A stretch of 40,557 nucleotides of DNA from JBMNQI01 sp050944055 (GCA_050944055.1 JBMNQI010000015.1:1-40557); one strand, 5' to 3'; shown: positions 1-7,864, numbered from the stretch's first letter. Notes: a model not told the origin generated them from the letters alone. Program-made: numbers and translations.

Positions 1-50
1 ATATACCAAAAAACGTTGTAGTTCCCTCACGATTCTTGGTATGGTATAAT
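1..50 (+). CRISPR. End of type II-C CRISPR array: last 14 nt of a spacer plus one 36-nt repeat
   Basis: A 36-nt repeat occupies 15-50. It begins GTTGTAGTTCCC and ends GGTATGGTATAAT, as II-C repeats do. It is recognised because 4700-4735, just upstream of cas9, carries a near copy that forms the tracrRNA anti-repeat. Positions 1-14 are presumably the end of a spacer, and the rest of the array lies left of the window. The anti-repeat is transcribed from the minus strand, so crRNAs are read on the plus strand toward cas2 and this is the 3'-terminal repeat. The repeat ends in TGGTATAAT (42-50), an extended -10 (TGnTATAAT), as in Neisseria II-C arrays where each repeat carries a promoter. No further repeat is visible in 51-124, which holds only an imperfect C-run/G-run inverted repeat. 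Confidence 0.85.
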
Positions 51-124
51 AAACCCCCTAAAAAAGTCCCTATTTACAGCATGTTGGGGCATTTTGGGGG
101 GCTTATTATATTGTACGTACTGTT

Positions 125-445
125 TTAGAATATGCTCAACTGCTCAACTTGAAAAGGTTCATCGCATATTGTTAGGTTGCCTACCAGTATTTCTATTGAC
201 TCATATTGCTTCTCTGTTATAACCAGCAGACGCACAGAGCCGTTATCCGGCAGGTTAGAGTACAAGCGCTTTTTATGTTTTTCTACTGCGTCGATACCAT
301 TGCAGGTTCTAGCGTATAAGGAGTATTGCAGCATATGGTAACCGTCTTTAATCAGAAAGTTGCGAAATTGAGAGTATGTTCTCCGCTCAGCTTTGGTTTT
401 AACAGGTAAATCAAAGAAGACTAGTATTCTCATGAACTTATTCAT
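125..445 (-). CDS. cas2: CRISPR-associated endonuclease Cas2
   Basis: Small Cas2 protein of 106 aa with the usual beta1 strand and acidic residue in MRILVFFDLPV near the N-terminus. Cas2 dimers bridge two Cas1 dimers in the spacer-integration complex. The ATG at 445 overlaps the end of cas1 by 8 nt, with the cas1 stop TAA lying inside ATGAATAA. There is no clear Shine-Dalgarno, so translational coupling is likely. A second in-frame ATG four codons later (433) would give the more typical start MRILVFF. It is the last gene of the cas9-cas1-cas2 operon, and transcription from the array on the opposite strand runs toward it. The absence of csn2 or cas4 in the window supports subtype II-C. Confidence 0.93.
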   Translation of the reverse strand: MNKFMRILVFFDLPVKTKAERRTYSQFRNFLIKDGYHMLQYSLYARTCNGIDAVEKHKKRLYSNLPDNGSVRLLVITEKQYESIEILVGNLTICDEPFQVEQLSIF

Positions 446-1352
446 ATTTATGTTGCGCCAGAGGAATAAGCTCTGGTAATTTTAGTATTTTTGTCCTTCC
501 AGCACACGCCGCAACAAAACTCTGAACGCACAACTCAATAGCATATGTAACACTGTACCGTCTACCTTCAACGTGCATATCGCAATTAAGCAAATTAATT
601 ATACTTCTTTTCATTGATTTTGAGAGTATTTCATGCTCGGATTCGCATCCGACGATTTCTGCAACAAGTAAATCAACAACAGGACGAAAAGGTTCAATAA
701 AGTCATCAGCAAGGTTAAATGGATTCAGTTCGCTGTGGTGGTTTAACCCAATTGCAGTGATAAAACCGTATGTAGTCAGAGTTCTAGCGACGCAGCCGCG
801 GATTATCGCATATCCATAATTTAGAGCAGCGTTGCGCATGTCGCAGGCATCAGAGCGGGTGAACTCAGAGCCAAACAAGGAGGTAAAATATTGCGCGGCA
901 GCATAACTCTCAATATGCTTTTCATCGCCGGTTCGTACGGCCTTGGCCAAGACAAACAGCCTTTCCGCATAGGCTTTTTTCCCTTGAATCAAAAGACAGC
1001 GCCCTTGATTATTAACTTTTTCGGTAACAATTTGTTGCCATAACCGTTTTTTCGCAGACAAGGTGAGATTAAGTTGGTTCTCTATTGCCTGTAACTGGCG
1101 CGAATGCTGAGAATACGGTATAAGTATAGAGCAGGGAAGATGCCTTTCATCGCATATAAACACCGCAACCCCAAATTGAGCAAGCCTTGACAACACAGCG
1201 GTGCTAATGACGGTTTGTCGGCTTTCAATAAGCAATGCGTTTACATCCTCGATAGCAACGGAAGCCGTACCGCGTTCTGTTCTTATTATCAGCTGGTCTT
1301 GTTTCAGAGTTAGGTGCGCATCGCTTTCTAAAACGATATTACGAAACGCCAT
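438..1352 (-). CDS. cas1: CRISPR-associated integrase Cas1 (type II-C)
   Basis: Cas1 of 304 aa, the metal-dependent integrase that inserts new spacers with Cas2. The start MAFRNIVLES at 1352 is chosen because it matches the usual Cas1 N-terminus. The open frame continues 28 codons further upstream only as overlap with cas9. The C-terminal catalytic helical domain is evident from RNAALNYGYAI, GLNHHSELNPFNLADDF and the acidic residues after it, which contain the conserved His and Asp/Glu metal ligands. It overlaps the end of cas9 by 14 nt and the start of cas2 by 8 nt, so the three genes form one tightly coupled operon. The DNA here is noticeably AT-rich compared with the housekeeping genes to the right, consistent with horizontal acquisition. 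Confidence 0.93.
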   Translation of the reverse strand: MAFRNIVLESDAHLTLKQDQLIIRTERGTASVAIEDVNALLIESRQTVISTAVLSRLAQFGVAVFICDERHLPCSILIPYSQHSRQLQAIENQLNLTLSAKKRLWQQIVTEKVNNQGRCLLIQGKKAYAERLFVLAKAVRTGDEKHIESYAAAQYFTSLFGSEFTRSDACDMRNAALNYGYAIIRGCVARTLTTYGFITAIGLNHHSELNPFNLADDFIEPFRPVVDLLVAEIVGCESEHEILSKSMKRSIINLLNCDMHVEGRRYSVTYAIELCVQSFVAACAGRTKILKLPELIPLAQHKYE

Positions 1353-4300
1353 TACAACCACTCTTTCTAAAACCCATTCGTTTTTCTCTGCTGACTTTTG
1401 TCTTGTTACCCAGCATATCAACCTGCCATTTTTCAAGCTTAAGCAGGGTTTTCACGCCTAGACTTGCTATAGCATATGTATCGTCATGCGTTGCGACGGT
1501 TATGGAAGCTGTTGAAATACTCGCTTTTTTATAATATACAAACTCACTTAGTGAGACAAAACTATCCTGCAACGAACTGTCTTTTTGTGCCTTGGTGAAA
1601 GTTTTCGGAGTCTTTGATTCAAAATACAGAAGGTCGTCCGGATATACCGAGAATATGAAGTCATTATCATTCATCTCTTTCCATTGTTCGCGCGGTTTGG
1701 CCGCCACAATGGCTCTGTTCGGCAACCTCTCCGCAATGGTATCTGCGACGTAAATTGGCACGATATAATATCCGTCGCCTTCAACATAGAAAACATCTAT
1801 GCGAATCATAGTCTCGTTGTCCGCCGCAGCTTTGCCGTTTTGTAGTTCTACAACGAGCGTCGGATGCTCTTCCAATTTAACCTTTTTAACGATCGGTCCT
1901 CGCGAACCGTCGCTTTTTGGTTTGTAAAAAGGCTCGGCAAATGCCTTTGCGGCGCTGCCGTTAAATGCCAGAAGGCGTGTTTTCAACGCCTCATACAGCA
2001 ACCGGTCACTGTCCGGATTGTAATAGTTTTCTATTTCCCCGTCCTTTATCTTCAGTTCGGCCAGGGCAACCTTTCTTACAACAGCGCCGTCCTTGCGGAG
2101 GCTTTTTATCGTCTCCTTGTGCGCTGCACCGGTAACTTTCCGCCGCGGCATACGGGATACAAAAACGGGGGCGACTTGTAAAACAGCATTTGAATCATAT
2201 GTAGTGAGCTTATGTTCATTCATAAGATCTCGGATTATCCGCTTCGGGTCGTGTGACAGCCGCGCCTCAAGCTCATCCGCAAAATGATTCCATGGCATTG
2301 GGAATCTTGCTTTGATCTCTCCGGTTCTTGCAGATATCGCAAAACCCTCGCCGTCTCCGCGTTGATACAAAGTCTCATCATCTTCGTAATAGCGGCTGAT
2401 TTCATTAATCATTGCTTGCGTTGTGCAGGCAACGACAGCCGCGTCCAGAGCGTGATGTAGGTCTCCGTTAGCTCGGACCTTATTTAAGCCCCAACGCTTA
2501 CGGAGGACGGAGGTTATCATGCCGTTAACGGGAGTGACATGGCGCTCGCGCTTTTCAATAAAATTGGTAAAAATCAGGTTATCTTTGATATAGGAATGCA
2601 AAAAGCTTGCGATGGTTTGGGTGTCCTGGATATTGCGTTGTTTCCATTCTTTTATCTCTTCCTGCGTAATCTTCTCTTTCAGAAGCTTTTGCTTTTTCCT
2701 GAATGAAAGATGAGTATTGTTTACCCAGACGATAAACTTATCACGCCGCTCGCCGGTTAAATACTCTAGCGGTAGGCGCTTTCCCTTCTGCCGGTTTTCT
2801 TCCGTTAGAACAAGGACTTTGTTATTATAAGAATCATCAAAGCAAATACTGTATGGGATGATATGGTCTACATCCACATACCCCGGCTCAAACAGTCTCT
2901 CGATTGACAGTTGCTTTTGTGAGTACGGGCATACCCCTCCTTGTTCGTTCCACAGCTTGAACTTAACGATATCCTGTCCGCTTGCTTCGCCCAACTTATA
3001 TTCCGCAATCTGCTGCTTGTAACGCTCGTTCTGCTTTCGGTTCTCTTCCATGCTTTTTTCAAGCTTGTTACGCTCCGCTTTGTCTTTCGACATCTCGCGC
3101 GCAAGCTCAATGTTAATGTAGACGGGACTTGTGCCCATCTCTCTAATAATCGCGTTTAATACCTTGGCCGTTTGTGAAACAGCCCTGCGTACAACGGGGC
3201 TTGTTATCCGGTTTTCCATTGTGTCTGCTAGGTCACTAAGCGATATGGTTGTACTGCGCAGCGAATTTGAGTACCCCGTATGCACATAACCTGCCGCGGC
3301 GCAGGCTTCGTCATACTTTAAGCCCTTTTCCAAGTGCGGGATAATATTGCTGAGTGCTTTAACAGACAAATGGCCAAACTTGCTGAAGCTGTCGAGCTTG
3401 TCCATTAGCGCGTTGACATCCGCCTGCTCTAGCCCTGCTTTTTCGAGCCCATCTCGTATTTTTCCTTCGTCGCGCAACACTGTAAAAAGCCGCGCTATCT
3501 CATCGCGCTGTGACGGAGTTATCAGTGCGATTCGGTCACTTCCGACGGCAGAACGCATTTTGTGATATGCGGGCATTTGGGTAAATACGCCCTTTTCACT
3601 TCTTTCCCGGCTTTCACCGCTTCTGTATCTTGCTAGATTGAATGTGCTCTCTTCGCTGATTTTCAGCTTTTTTCGTATTTGACCGAAGGTCACCTTTTCG
3701 TGCTTGTGCGCTAACTCAATGACTGCATTTCGTTGTTCCTGTGAAAGACTAATAGCTTGTCCGTCACGCTCAATCAGGTGAAGATTGTTCAGTGTCTGCA
3801 GAAGACGAAAATACTCAAATGAATATGCCGCTTTTGGCGCGCGGCGTTCTTCTTTTTCGAACTGGCAAAAACCGATTCTTTCAGCGATAAGACTTTCGTC
3901 AAACGCGTATGGGCTGGGTTTTCCCGGCCCCTCAAAAAAAGAACGCTGCGAGAGCAAAATGCTCAGAAAAGCTTCCATTATCTCAGGTGACGCAACTTTA
4001 TTACCGAGCTCTTGTTGCCGGGCAAAAATCAGCCGTACCTCGTCTTCAACCATATCACGGGTAACAGTATTGAGATAGTCGGACTTGTTGCGCTTATGCT
4101 CGGCAAAGCGTATGTCCTTAAAAAGCATTTCTCCAACTGTCCGATACCCGTTTTCAAGCATTTTTGCTGCGTTTTCGCTTATTGCCGCTTTAAGCTTCCC
4201 ATCGTCGCTTTTTTCTCCGCGTGCGTTTGACTTAAAACCCCTGCGCTGTGATAGATGGATTAATACCCGCGCTAATTCTTCACGGCTTAATACACGGTCA

Positions 4301-4626
4301 AGCGCCTCTGTCCGCAGCCGGTAAATATCAGGCTGACCTTTGCCGATGTATAGCCCGTTAAGCTGTTCACTTGTCAGCAAACCCGACGTAACTATTAGAT
4401 TGCGGACTCTCTCTTTCCGATGACGGCGGCGGCGGATCCTGCGCCGCATACTCCGGGCCTCCCTGCGCGGAAGCGCCAGAGATGAGCCGTCTTCTGGGTT
4501 TTCCGCTGATTTGAATATCCTTGAACCAAGCCTTTGAATTTTATACGGCAGGTCTTTTTCATTGAGCTCAACAATTGCATACCCGACTGATGTAATGCCT
4601 ACGTCAAGTCCTATGGCGTACCTCAT
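1339..4626 (-). CDS. cas9: Cas9, RNA-guided DNA endonuclease, type II-C (GeoCas9/ThermoCas9-like)
   Basis: Compact 1095-aa Cas9. RuvC-I starts at the N-terminus (IGLDVGITSVGYA, catalytic D8). An arginine-rich bridge helix follows (about residues 55-75, RRRIRRRRHRKER). RuvC-II is INIELAREM with E507, the HNH domain is VDVDHIIPYS with H588, and RuvC-III is DLHHALDAAVVA with H724/H725 and D728. All nuclease residues are present, so it should cut both strands. From memory it aligns over its whole length with Geobacillus GeoCas9/ThermoCas9, including the SRMPRRKVTGAAH and KYQVDxLGN-type segments of the C-terminal PAM-interacting domain, but it ends just after that domain without the longer Geobacillus tail. 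GGGAGG (4635-4640) precedes the ATG by 8 nt. The tracrRNA lies immediately upstream on the same strand. The PAM cannot be read from the window. Confidence 0.96.
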   Translation of the reverse strand: MRYAIGLDVGITSVGYAIVELNEKDLPYKIQRLGSRIFKSAENPEDGSSLALPRREARSMRRRIRRRRHRKERVRNLIVTSGLLTSEQLNGLYIGKGQPDIYRLRTEALDRVLSREELARVLIHLSQRRGFKSNARGEKSDDGKLKAAISENAAKMLENGYRTVGEMLFKDIRFAEHKRNKSDYLNTVTRDMVEDEVRLIFARQQELGNKVASPEIMEAFLSILLSQRSFFEGPGKPSPYAFDESLIAERIGFCQFEKEERRAPKAAYSFEYFRLLQTLNNLHLIERDGQAISLSQEQRNAVIELAHKHEKVTFGQIRKKLKISEESTFNLARYRSGESRERSEKGVFTQMPAYHKMRSAVGSDRIALITPSQRDEIARLFTVLRDEGKIRDGLEKAGLEQADVNALMDKLDSFSKFGHLSVKALSNIIPHLEKGLKYDEACAAAGYVHTGYSNSLRSTTISLSDLADTMENRITSPVVRRAVSQTAKVLNAIIREMGTSPVYINIELAREMSKDKAERNKLEKSMEENRKQNERYKQQIAEYKLGEASGQDIVKFKLWNEQGGVCPYSQKQLSIERLFEPGYVDVDHIIPYSICFDDSYNNKVLVLTEENRQKGKRLPLEYLTGERRDKFIVWVNNTHLSFRKKQKLLKEKITQEEIKEWKQRNIQDTQTIASFLHSYIKDNLIFTNFIEKRERHVTPVNGMITSVLRKRWGLNKVRANGDLHHALDAAVVACTTQAMINEISRYYEDDETLYQRGDGEGFAISARTGEIKARFPMPWNHFADELEARLSHDPKRIIRDLMNEHKLTTYDSNAVLQVAPVFVSRMPRRKVTGAAHKETIKSLRKDGAVVRKVALAELKIKDGEIENYYNPDSDRLLYEALKTRLLAFNGSAAKAFAEPFYKPKSDGSRGPIVKKVKLEEHPTLVVELQNGKAAADNETMIRIDVFYVEGDGYYIVPIYVADTIAERLPNRAIVAAKPREQWKEMNDNDFIFSVYPDDLLYFESKTPKTFTKAQKDSSLQDSFVSLSEFVYYKKASISTASITVATHDDTYAIASLGVKTLLKLEKWQVDMLGNKTKVSREKRMGFRKSGCNGVS

Positions 4627-4640
4627 AGCATTAACCTCCC

Positions 4641-4738
4641 TATATACAGATGACGCTCTGCCATGAGCAGAGCGTCAGAGCTGCAAGGCATACTGCCTTA
4701 TTGCAGTAACCTCTCGACTCTTGGTATGGTATAAGTCT
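4641..4738 (-). ncRNA. tracrRNA upstream of cas9
   Basis: On the minus strand a sigma70 promoter (4744-4772) is followed by a 36-nt anti-repeat (4700-4735). It matches the CRISPR repeat (15-50) at all but about six positions, of which roughly three remain as G:U pairs. Then come a short nexus-like hairpin (AAGGCA/TGCCTT, 4685-4699) and a 10-bp hairpin GACGCTCTGC/GCAGAGCGTC (4652-4676). This order (anti-repeat, nexus, 3' hairpin) is that of a tracrRNA and gives about 95-100 nt. The 3' hairpin is not followed by a U-run, so the 3' end is uncertain and readthrough into cas9, whose ATG is 26 nt beyond the hairpin, is possible. Start and end are estimates. Confidence 0.85.
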
Positions 4739-4743
4739 ATCAA

Positions 4744-4772
4744 AATATACTACATTTTCCCAATATTGTCAA
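4744..4772 (-). promoter_or_regulatory. Promoter of tracrRNA (and probably cas9)
   Basis: Consensus sigma70-type site on the minus strand: -35 TTGACA (4767-4772), 17-bp spacer, -10 TATATT (4744-4749). Initiation would fall near 4736-4738, exactly at the start of the anti-repeat. It is the only good promoter seen upstream of cas9. Confidence 0.75.
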
Positions 4773-4885
4773 TACATTTACGAATTAACAATAGATTTTT
4801 TATGTGAATTTCGTCAGTTTTCCTGCTCCACGGGGCGATAAACTGTAATCCTACAAAATACTTTTCACGGGATTTAGGCGTTATC

Positions 4886-4914
4886 TTGCCGATTCAGCGT
4901 ATGTAATGTATAAT
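4886..4914 (+). promoter_or_regulatory. Promoter of LysR gene at 5023
   Basis: TTGCCG (4886-4891), 17-bp spacer and a perfect TATAAT (4909-4914). The leader of about 100 nt is GC-rich. It separates the outward-facing LysR gene from the tracrRNA promoter. Confidence 0.6.
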
Positions 4915-5022
4915 AACGGAAAGACGGTATCTCATTACCGGGCGGCTGCGCCCCGAACAGGCCTTGCCCCACTCCGCGGAGGCAGGAAACACGTCTTATT
5001 ATCAAATTAAGGCGGTGGCAAT

Positions 5023-5901
5023 ATGGACCTGAGGCAGCTTGAATATTTCCTTTATGTGGCGCAGTGTCGAAGCTTCACGCGCGCCGCGAAACACTTTTTC
5101 ATCGGCCAGCCCGCCATCAGCCGCAAAATAGCCGCGCTTGAGGAAGAAGTAGGAACCAAGCTTTTTATTCGGGACAACCGTTCGGTAAAGCTCACGGCAG
5201 CCGGAGAGGTGCTTCAAAAAGAGGGAAGCTTCCTGTTGGAACACGCTTCCCGCACACTCGAAAAGGCCCGCAAGGCCGGCGAGGGCGCCATAGGTTCTAT
5301 CAGCATCGCCGCTCTCGGAGATTTCGGAGGCCTGCTGCCCGAAATCGTCCGGTGTTTTTCCGCCGTTTGCCCGGAAATTGCCGTAAACATCGAGCGGCTT
5401 GATTTTACTCAGCTTTATGAACAGGTCTTTCAGGGCTGGTTTGACCTCGGCGTTACACTTAGCTACAGCGTGCCTGATATGGACGGGCTGGACTGCACAG
5501 TGCTTGGGAAAGAGAGCTTCTGCGTTCTCGCGGTCCGCGGCTCTCCCGTTCTGGAATCCGGCCCTGTCGTGCGGGAAGCGCTTATGCGTGAAAAAGTGAT
5601 TCTGCCGCCTTATGTAAGCCCCCCGTTCTTCAGCAAAATATTCAACGGGCCTCCCGAACAGTCCTCGCAGCGCGTCTCTTTCGCGCCCTCGATGGACTCC
5701 CTGCTGCTTCAGGTCGGCTCGGGGCTTGGCGTCTCGATTGTCCCCTCCTTTGTCCTTGCGTCGCTTCCGTTAAAAAGCAATATAGAATCGCGGCCGCTGG
5801 CCGACGTCGATGCCGTTGCAGACGTAATTCTCATCTGGCGCCGCGACAATACAAACCCCGCAGTCAAATCCTTCGTCGGCCTATGCAGGACAGGCATTTA
5901 G
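5023..5901 (+). CDS. LysR-family transcriptional regulator
   Basis: Typical LysR-type regulator of 292 aa. It has an N-terminal winged helix-turn-helix (MDLRQLEYFLYVAQ... SFTRAAKHFFIGQPAISRKIAALEEEVG, residues 1-65), a linker helix and a periplasmic-binding-protein-like effector domain (about 90-290). Such proteins bind T-N11-A dyads and respond to a small-molecule co-inducer. The ATG at 5023 has a moderate Shine-Dalgarno (AAGGCGG). A terminator at 5985-6014 separates it from the crotonase at 6055, so the two genes are neighbours rather than an obvious operon, though the crotonase is the natural candidate target. The last seven codons (LCRTGI plus stop) are echoed 98 bp downstream as LCKTGI plus stop; see findings. 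The effector is unknown. Confidence 0.9.
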   Translation: MDLRQLEYFLYVAQCRSFTRAAKHFFIGQPAISRKIAALEEEVGTKLFIRDNRSVKLTAAGEVLQKEGSFLLEHASRTLEKARKAGEGAIGSISIAALGDFGGLLPEIVRCFSAVCPEIAVNIERLDFTQLYEQVFQGWFDLGVTLSYSVPDMDGLDCTVLGKESFCVLAVRGSPVLESGPVVREALMREKVILPPYVSPPFFSKIFNGPPEQSSQRVSFAPSMDSLLLQVGSGLGVSIVPSFVLASLPLKSNIESRPLADVDAVADVILIWRRDNTNPAVKSFVGLCRTGI

Positions 5902-5952
5902 CCTCCGGGTGAAGCCGCCTCTGAAACGCCAATCCTAAAGCTAATCCCACAA

Positions 5953-5977
5953 CCGGCGGAGGCGCCGCCTCCGCCGG
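5953..5977. repeat. Perfect GC-rich inverted repeat
   Basis: An 11-bp perfect palindrome arm (CCGGCGGAGGC / GCCTCCGCCGG) with a GCC loop, all G/C except one A:T pair. No T-run follows it. It lies between the real end of the LysR gene and the duplicated copy of that end. Confidence 0.7.
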
Positions 5978-5984
5978 CTTATGC

Positions 5985-6014
5985 AAAACAGGCATTTAAC
6001 TATGCCTGTTTTTT
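5985..6014 (+). terminator. Rho-independent terminator after LysR gene
   Basis: Stem AAAACAGGCAT / ATGCCTGTTTT (11 bp, loop TTAACT) running into six Ts. It lies 84 nt after the LysR stop codon and upstream of the crotonase gene. Confidence 0.8.
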
Positions 6015-6054
6015 GCTGTATTCTTCTGATATATAACTATAAGGAGGTATAGCA

Positions 6055-6900
6055 ATGGCGACTCTTACTAATTATGTAAACTGGCCTAATTACGAGGAAT
6101 ACAAGGAGCTGTTCAAAGAACATTTCAAAATGGAAAAGAGAGACGACGGCGTGCTGCTCGTGCAGATGCATACGCTCGGCAAGGACCAGATATGGAGCAT
6201 GGAGCTGCATAACGCCATCGGCAAAATGTGGCGGACTGTCGGTTCAGATTCAAGTGTCGAATGCATAATCTTCACAGGGACCGGCAACAGCTGGATTACG
6301 AAGTTTGAACCGGAGAGCTGGCTGCCTGAGAAGACAGACCCCGCCGGAACGCGCTACGAGCATATGTTCATAGACGGGCGGAGGATGCTGATCGCCATGA
6401 TACAGGACGTCGAGGTCCCGACAATCGGCGTGCTGTCCGGCTCCGGGGGGCACAGCGAGCTTGCTCTTATGTGCGATATTGTCATTATGGCGGACGACGC
6501 CGTAATTTCGGACCCGCACTACATAAACGGCATAGTCCCCGGGGACGGCATACACAGCTGCTTTATAGAGCTCATGGGCGTGCGGCGCGCGGCCTACGCG
6601 ATGTATATGAACCAGATGCTCGATGCCAAAACCTGCCTGGAATACGGGCTGGTAAACGAGATTGTGCCGCGCGAGAGACTGCTCGAGCGCGCGTATGAGA
6701 TTGCAGACGTAATTATGGCTCAGCACCGTACGATCCGCCGCCTGACCTCCCAGGTCGTCCGCCGCCCGTGGAAGCAGCGCATAGTCGACGATCTGGATAT
6801 GACCTTCGGCACAGAGATGTTCGGCGACTTCTGCAATACCAAGGTTTTGCACTCGGATCTTGACTCCGACCAGATGTACGGCATCAAGCGGGATGAGTGA
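6055..6900 (+). CDS. Crotonase-family hydrolase resembling 6-oxocamphor hydrolase (CamK-like)
   Basis: 281-aa crotonase-fold protein, annotated by most pipelines as enoyl-CoA hydratase/isomerase. Its closest resemblance that I recognise is 6-oxocamphor hydrolase, which cleaves a C-C bond of a cyclic beta-diketone by a retro-Claisen reaction without CoA. Shared features are Trp47 and His52 in the IWSMELH segment, His155 in DPHYINGIVPGDG and Asp164 in the same stretch, matching the Trp/His/His/Asp set of that enzyme. The glutamate pair usual in enoyl-CoA hydratases is not evident. The extra N-terminal about 25 residues are family-specific. A strong AAGGAGG lies 7 nt before the ATG. The gene is monocistronic between terminators at 5985-6014 and 6969-7004, and the LysR gene upstream may control it. 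A true acyl-CoA hydratase role cannot be excluded. Confidence 0.75.
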   Translation: MATLTNYVNWPNYEEYKELFKEHFKMEKRDDGVLLVQMHTLGKDQIWSMELHNAIGKMWRTVGSDSSVECIIFTGTGNSWITKFEPESWLPEKTDPAGTRYEHMFIDGRRMLIAMIQDVEVPTIGVLSGSGGHSELALMCDIVIMADDAVISDPHYINGIVPGDGIHSCFIELMGVRRAAYAMYMNQMLDAKTCLEYGLVNEIVPRERLLERAYEIADVIMAQHRTIRRLTSQVVRRPWKQRIVDDLDMTFGTEMFGDFCNTKVLHSDLDSDQMYGIKRDE

Positions 6901-6968
6901 GTTCCTGCGGCCTGTAGCGTCCATCAGCTCATTTGCGTTGTTTTAATAACGAAGTGTAATCTTTTGAA

Positions 6969-7004
6969 CCTTTAAAGCCCCGCTTTCCGGCGGGGCTTTA
7001 AAGG
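6969..7004. terminator. Bidirectional terminator between convergent genes
   Basis: 15-bp perfect stem CCTTTAAAGCCCCGC / GCGGGGCTTTAAAGG with loop TTTCCG. It lies between the plus-strand crotonase gene and the minus-strand IclR gene. The A/T-rich stem base can serve both directions, but there is no long T-run. Confidence 0.65.
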
Positions 7005-7081
7005 CTTATTGCTCAGGCTGTTTGTCTGAGGGCGTTTTGTTGACAGGTATAAAGCCGCTTGGTAAAATATTATACGGGCGT

Positions 7082-7864
7082 TTACTTTTTACTGTACGCC
7101 AGCGCGCGCGACAGCTCGTCGGCGAAGCCTCTGATAACAGGTATAACAGAGTTAATGCGCTCCGGCGTCAGCCTCAGGGACGGCGCCGTTATGCTCAGGC
7201 CGGCCACAACAACGCCCCTGTAATCCCGTACCGGGGCGGCGACGCAGCTGGCTCCGATATCGCACTCCCCGTCGTCAATCGCGAATCCCTGCTCCCTGAT
7301 TTTGTCGAGCTCCGCCTTAAGCTCCTGCAGGGTTGTAATAGTCTTTTCGGTATAACCTACTATCTTCGTATCTCTATAGTAGTCCTCCAGCTCCTGTTCG
7401 CTATAGTTTGTCAGCAGGAGCTTCCCTATGCCGGTACAGTACAGGGGCGCGCGCTTTCCGATACGCTGTGTCACGGTAAGTATATTGCTGGCGTAGTCCG
7501 AAAAGACGTCGAGATATACGACCTCCCTGTTCTGCTCCATGCCGAAGCAGGCGCACTCGCCGGTGGCCCTTGCAAGCTTGACAATGCGCGGGTGAGCGAG
7601 CTCCCCGAAGTTGACATGCTTTTTGGCGCGTTCCCCTATGTAGGAGAACTTCAGAGACAGGGAATATTTTAATGTTTCCTCATCCTGATTGACATACCCA
7701 AGAGACAACAAAGTATTAAGCATACGCAGAGCCGTGCTGGGAGGCATATCGACCTTAACCGCAATATCCTGAAGCTTCATAGGCGTCCCGGCTTCGGCCA
7801 AAACCTCAACCAGTTTCATTGTTTTCTCGACCGATTGATTGGTTTTTGACCGTTTTGCTTCCAT
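7082..7864 (-). CDS. IclR-family transcriptional regulator
   Basis: 260-aa IclR-type regulator. An N-terminal winged HTH (roughly residues 12-75, including MKLQDIAVKVDMPPSTALRM) is followed by the IclR effector-binding domain (about 85-255; conserved LYCTGIGKLLL, GECDIGASCVAAPV and RDYRGVVVAGLSI segments). The start MEAKRSK at 7864 is chosen because GGGGAA lies 7 nt upstream; the frame extends 16 codons further without a ribosome site. It is divergent from the malic enzyme operon. A dyad TGAAAT-N3-ATTTCA, typical of IclR-family operators, lies behind the -10 of that operon and again before the CoA-ligase genes, so it is probably the local repressor. The ligand is unknown; a 2-oxo or hydroxy acid of the pathway (for example glyoxylate) is a guess. 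Confidence 0.92.
   Translation of the reverse strand: MEAKRSKTNQSVEKTMKLVEVLAEAGTPMKLQDIAVKVDMPPSTALRMLNTLLSLGYVNQDEETLKYSLSLKFSYIGERAKKHVNFGELAHPRIVKLARATGECACFGMEQNREVVYLDVFSDYASNILTVTQRIGKRAPLYCTGIGKLLLTNYSEQELEDYYRDTKIVGYTEKTITTLQELKAELDKIREQGFAIDDGECDIGASCVAAPVRDYRGVVVAGLSITAPSLRLTPERINSVIPVIRGFADELSRALAYSKK

Noticed and set aside
1..124. CRISPR array read on the minus strand from a leader next to cas2
   Set aside because: The anti-repeat, its promoter and the following hairpins are all on the minus strand, so pairing requires crRNA from the plus strand.
6250..6924. 224-codon open frame on the minus strand
   Set aside because: It lies wholly over the crotonase gene, has no ribosome site and no family-like features; a GC-rich shadow frame.
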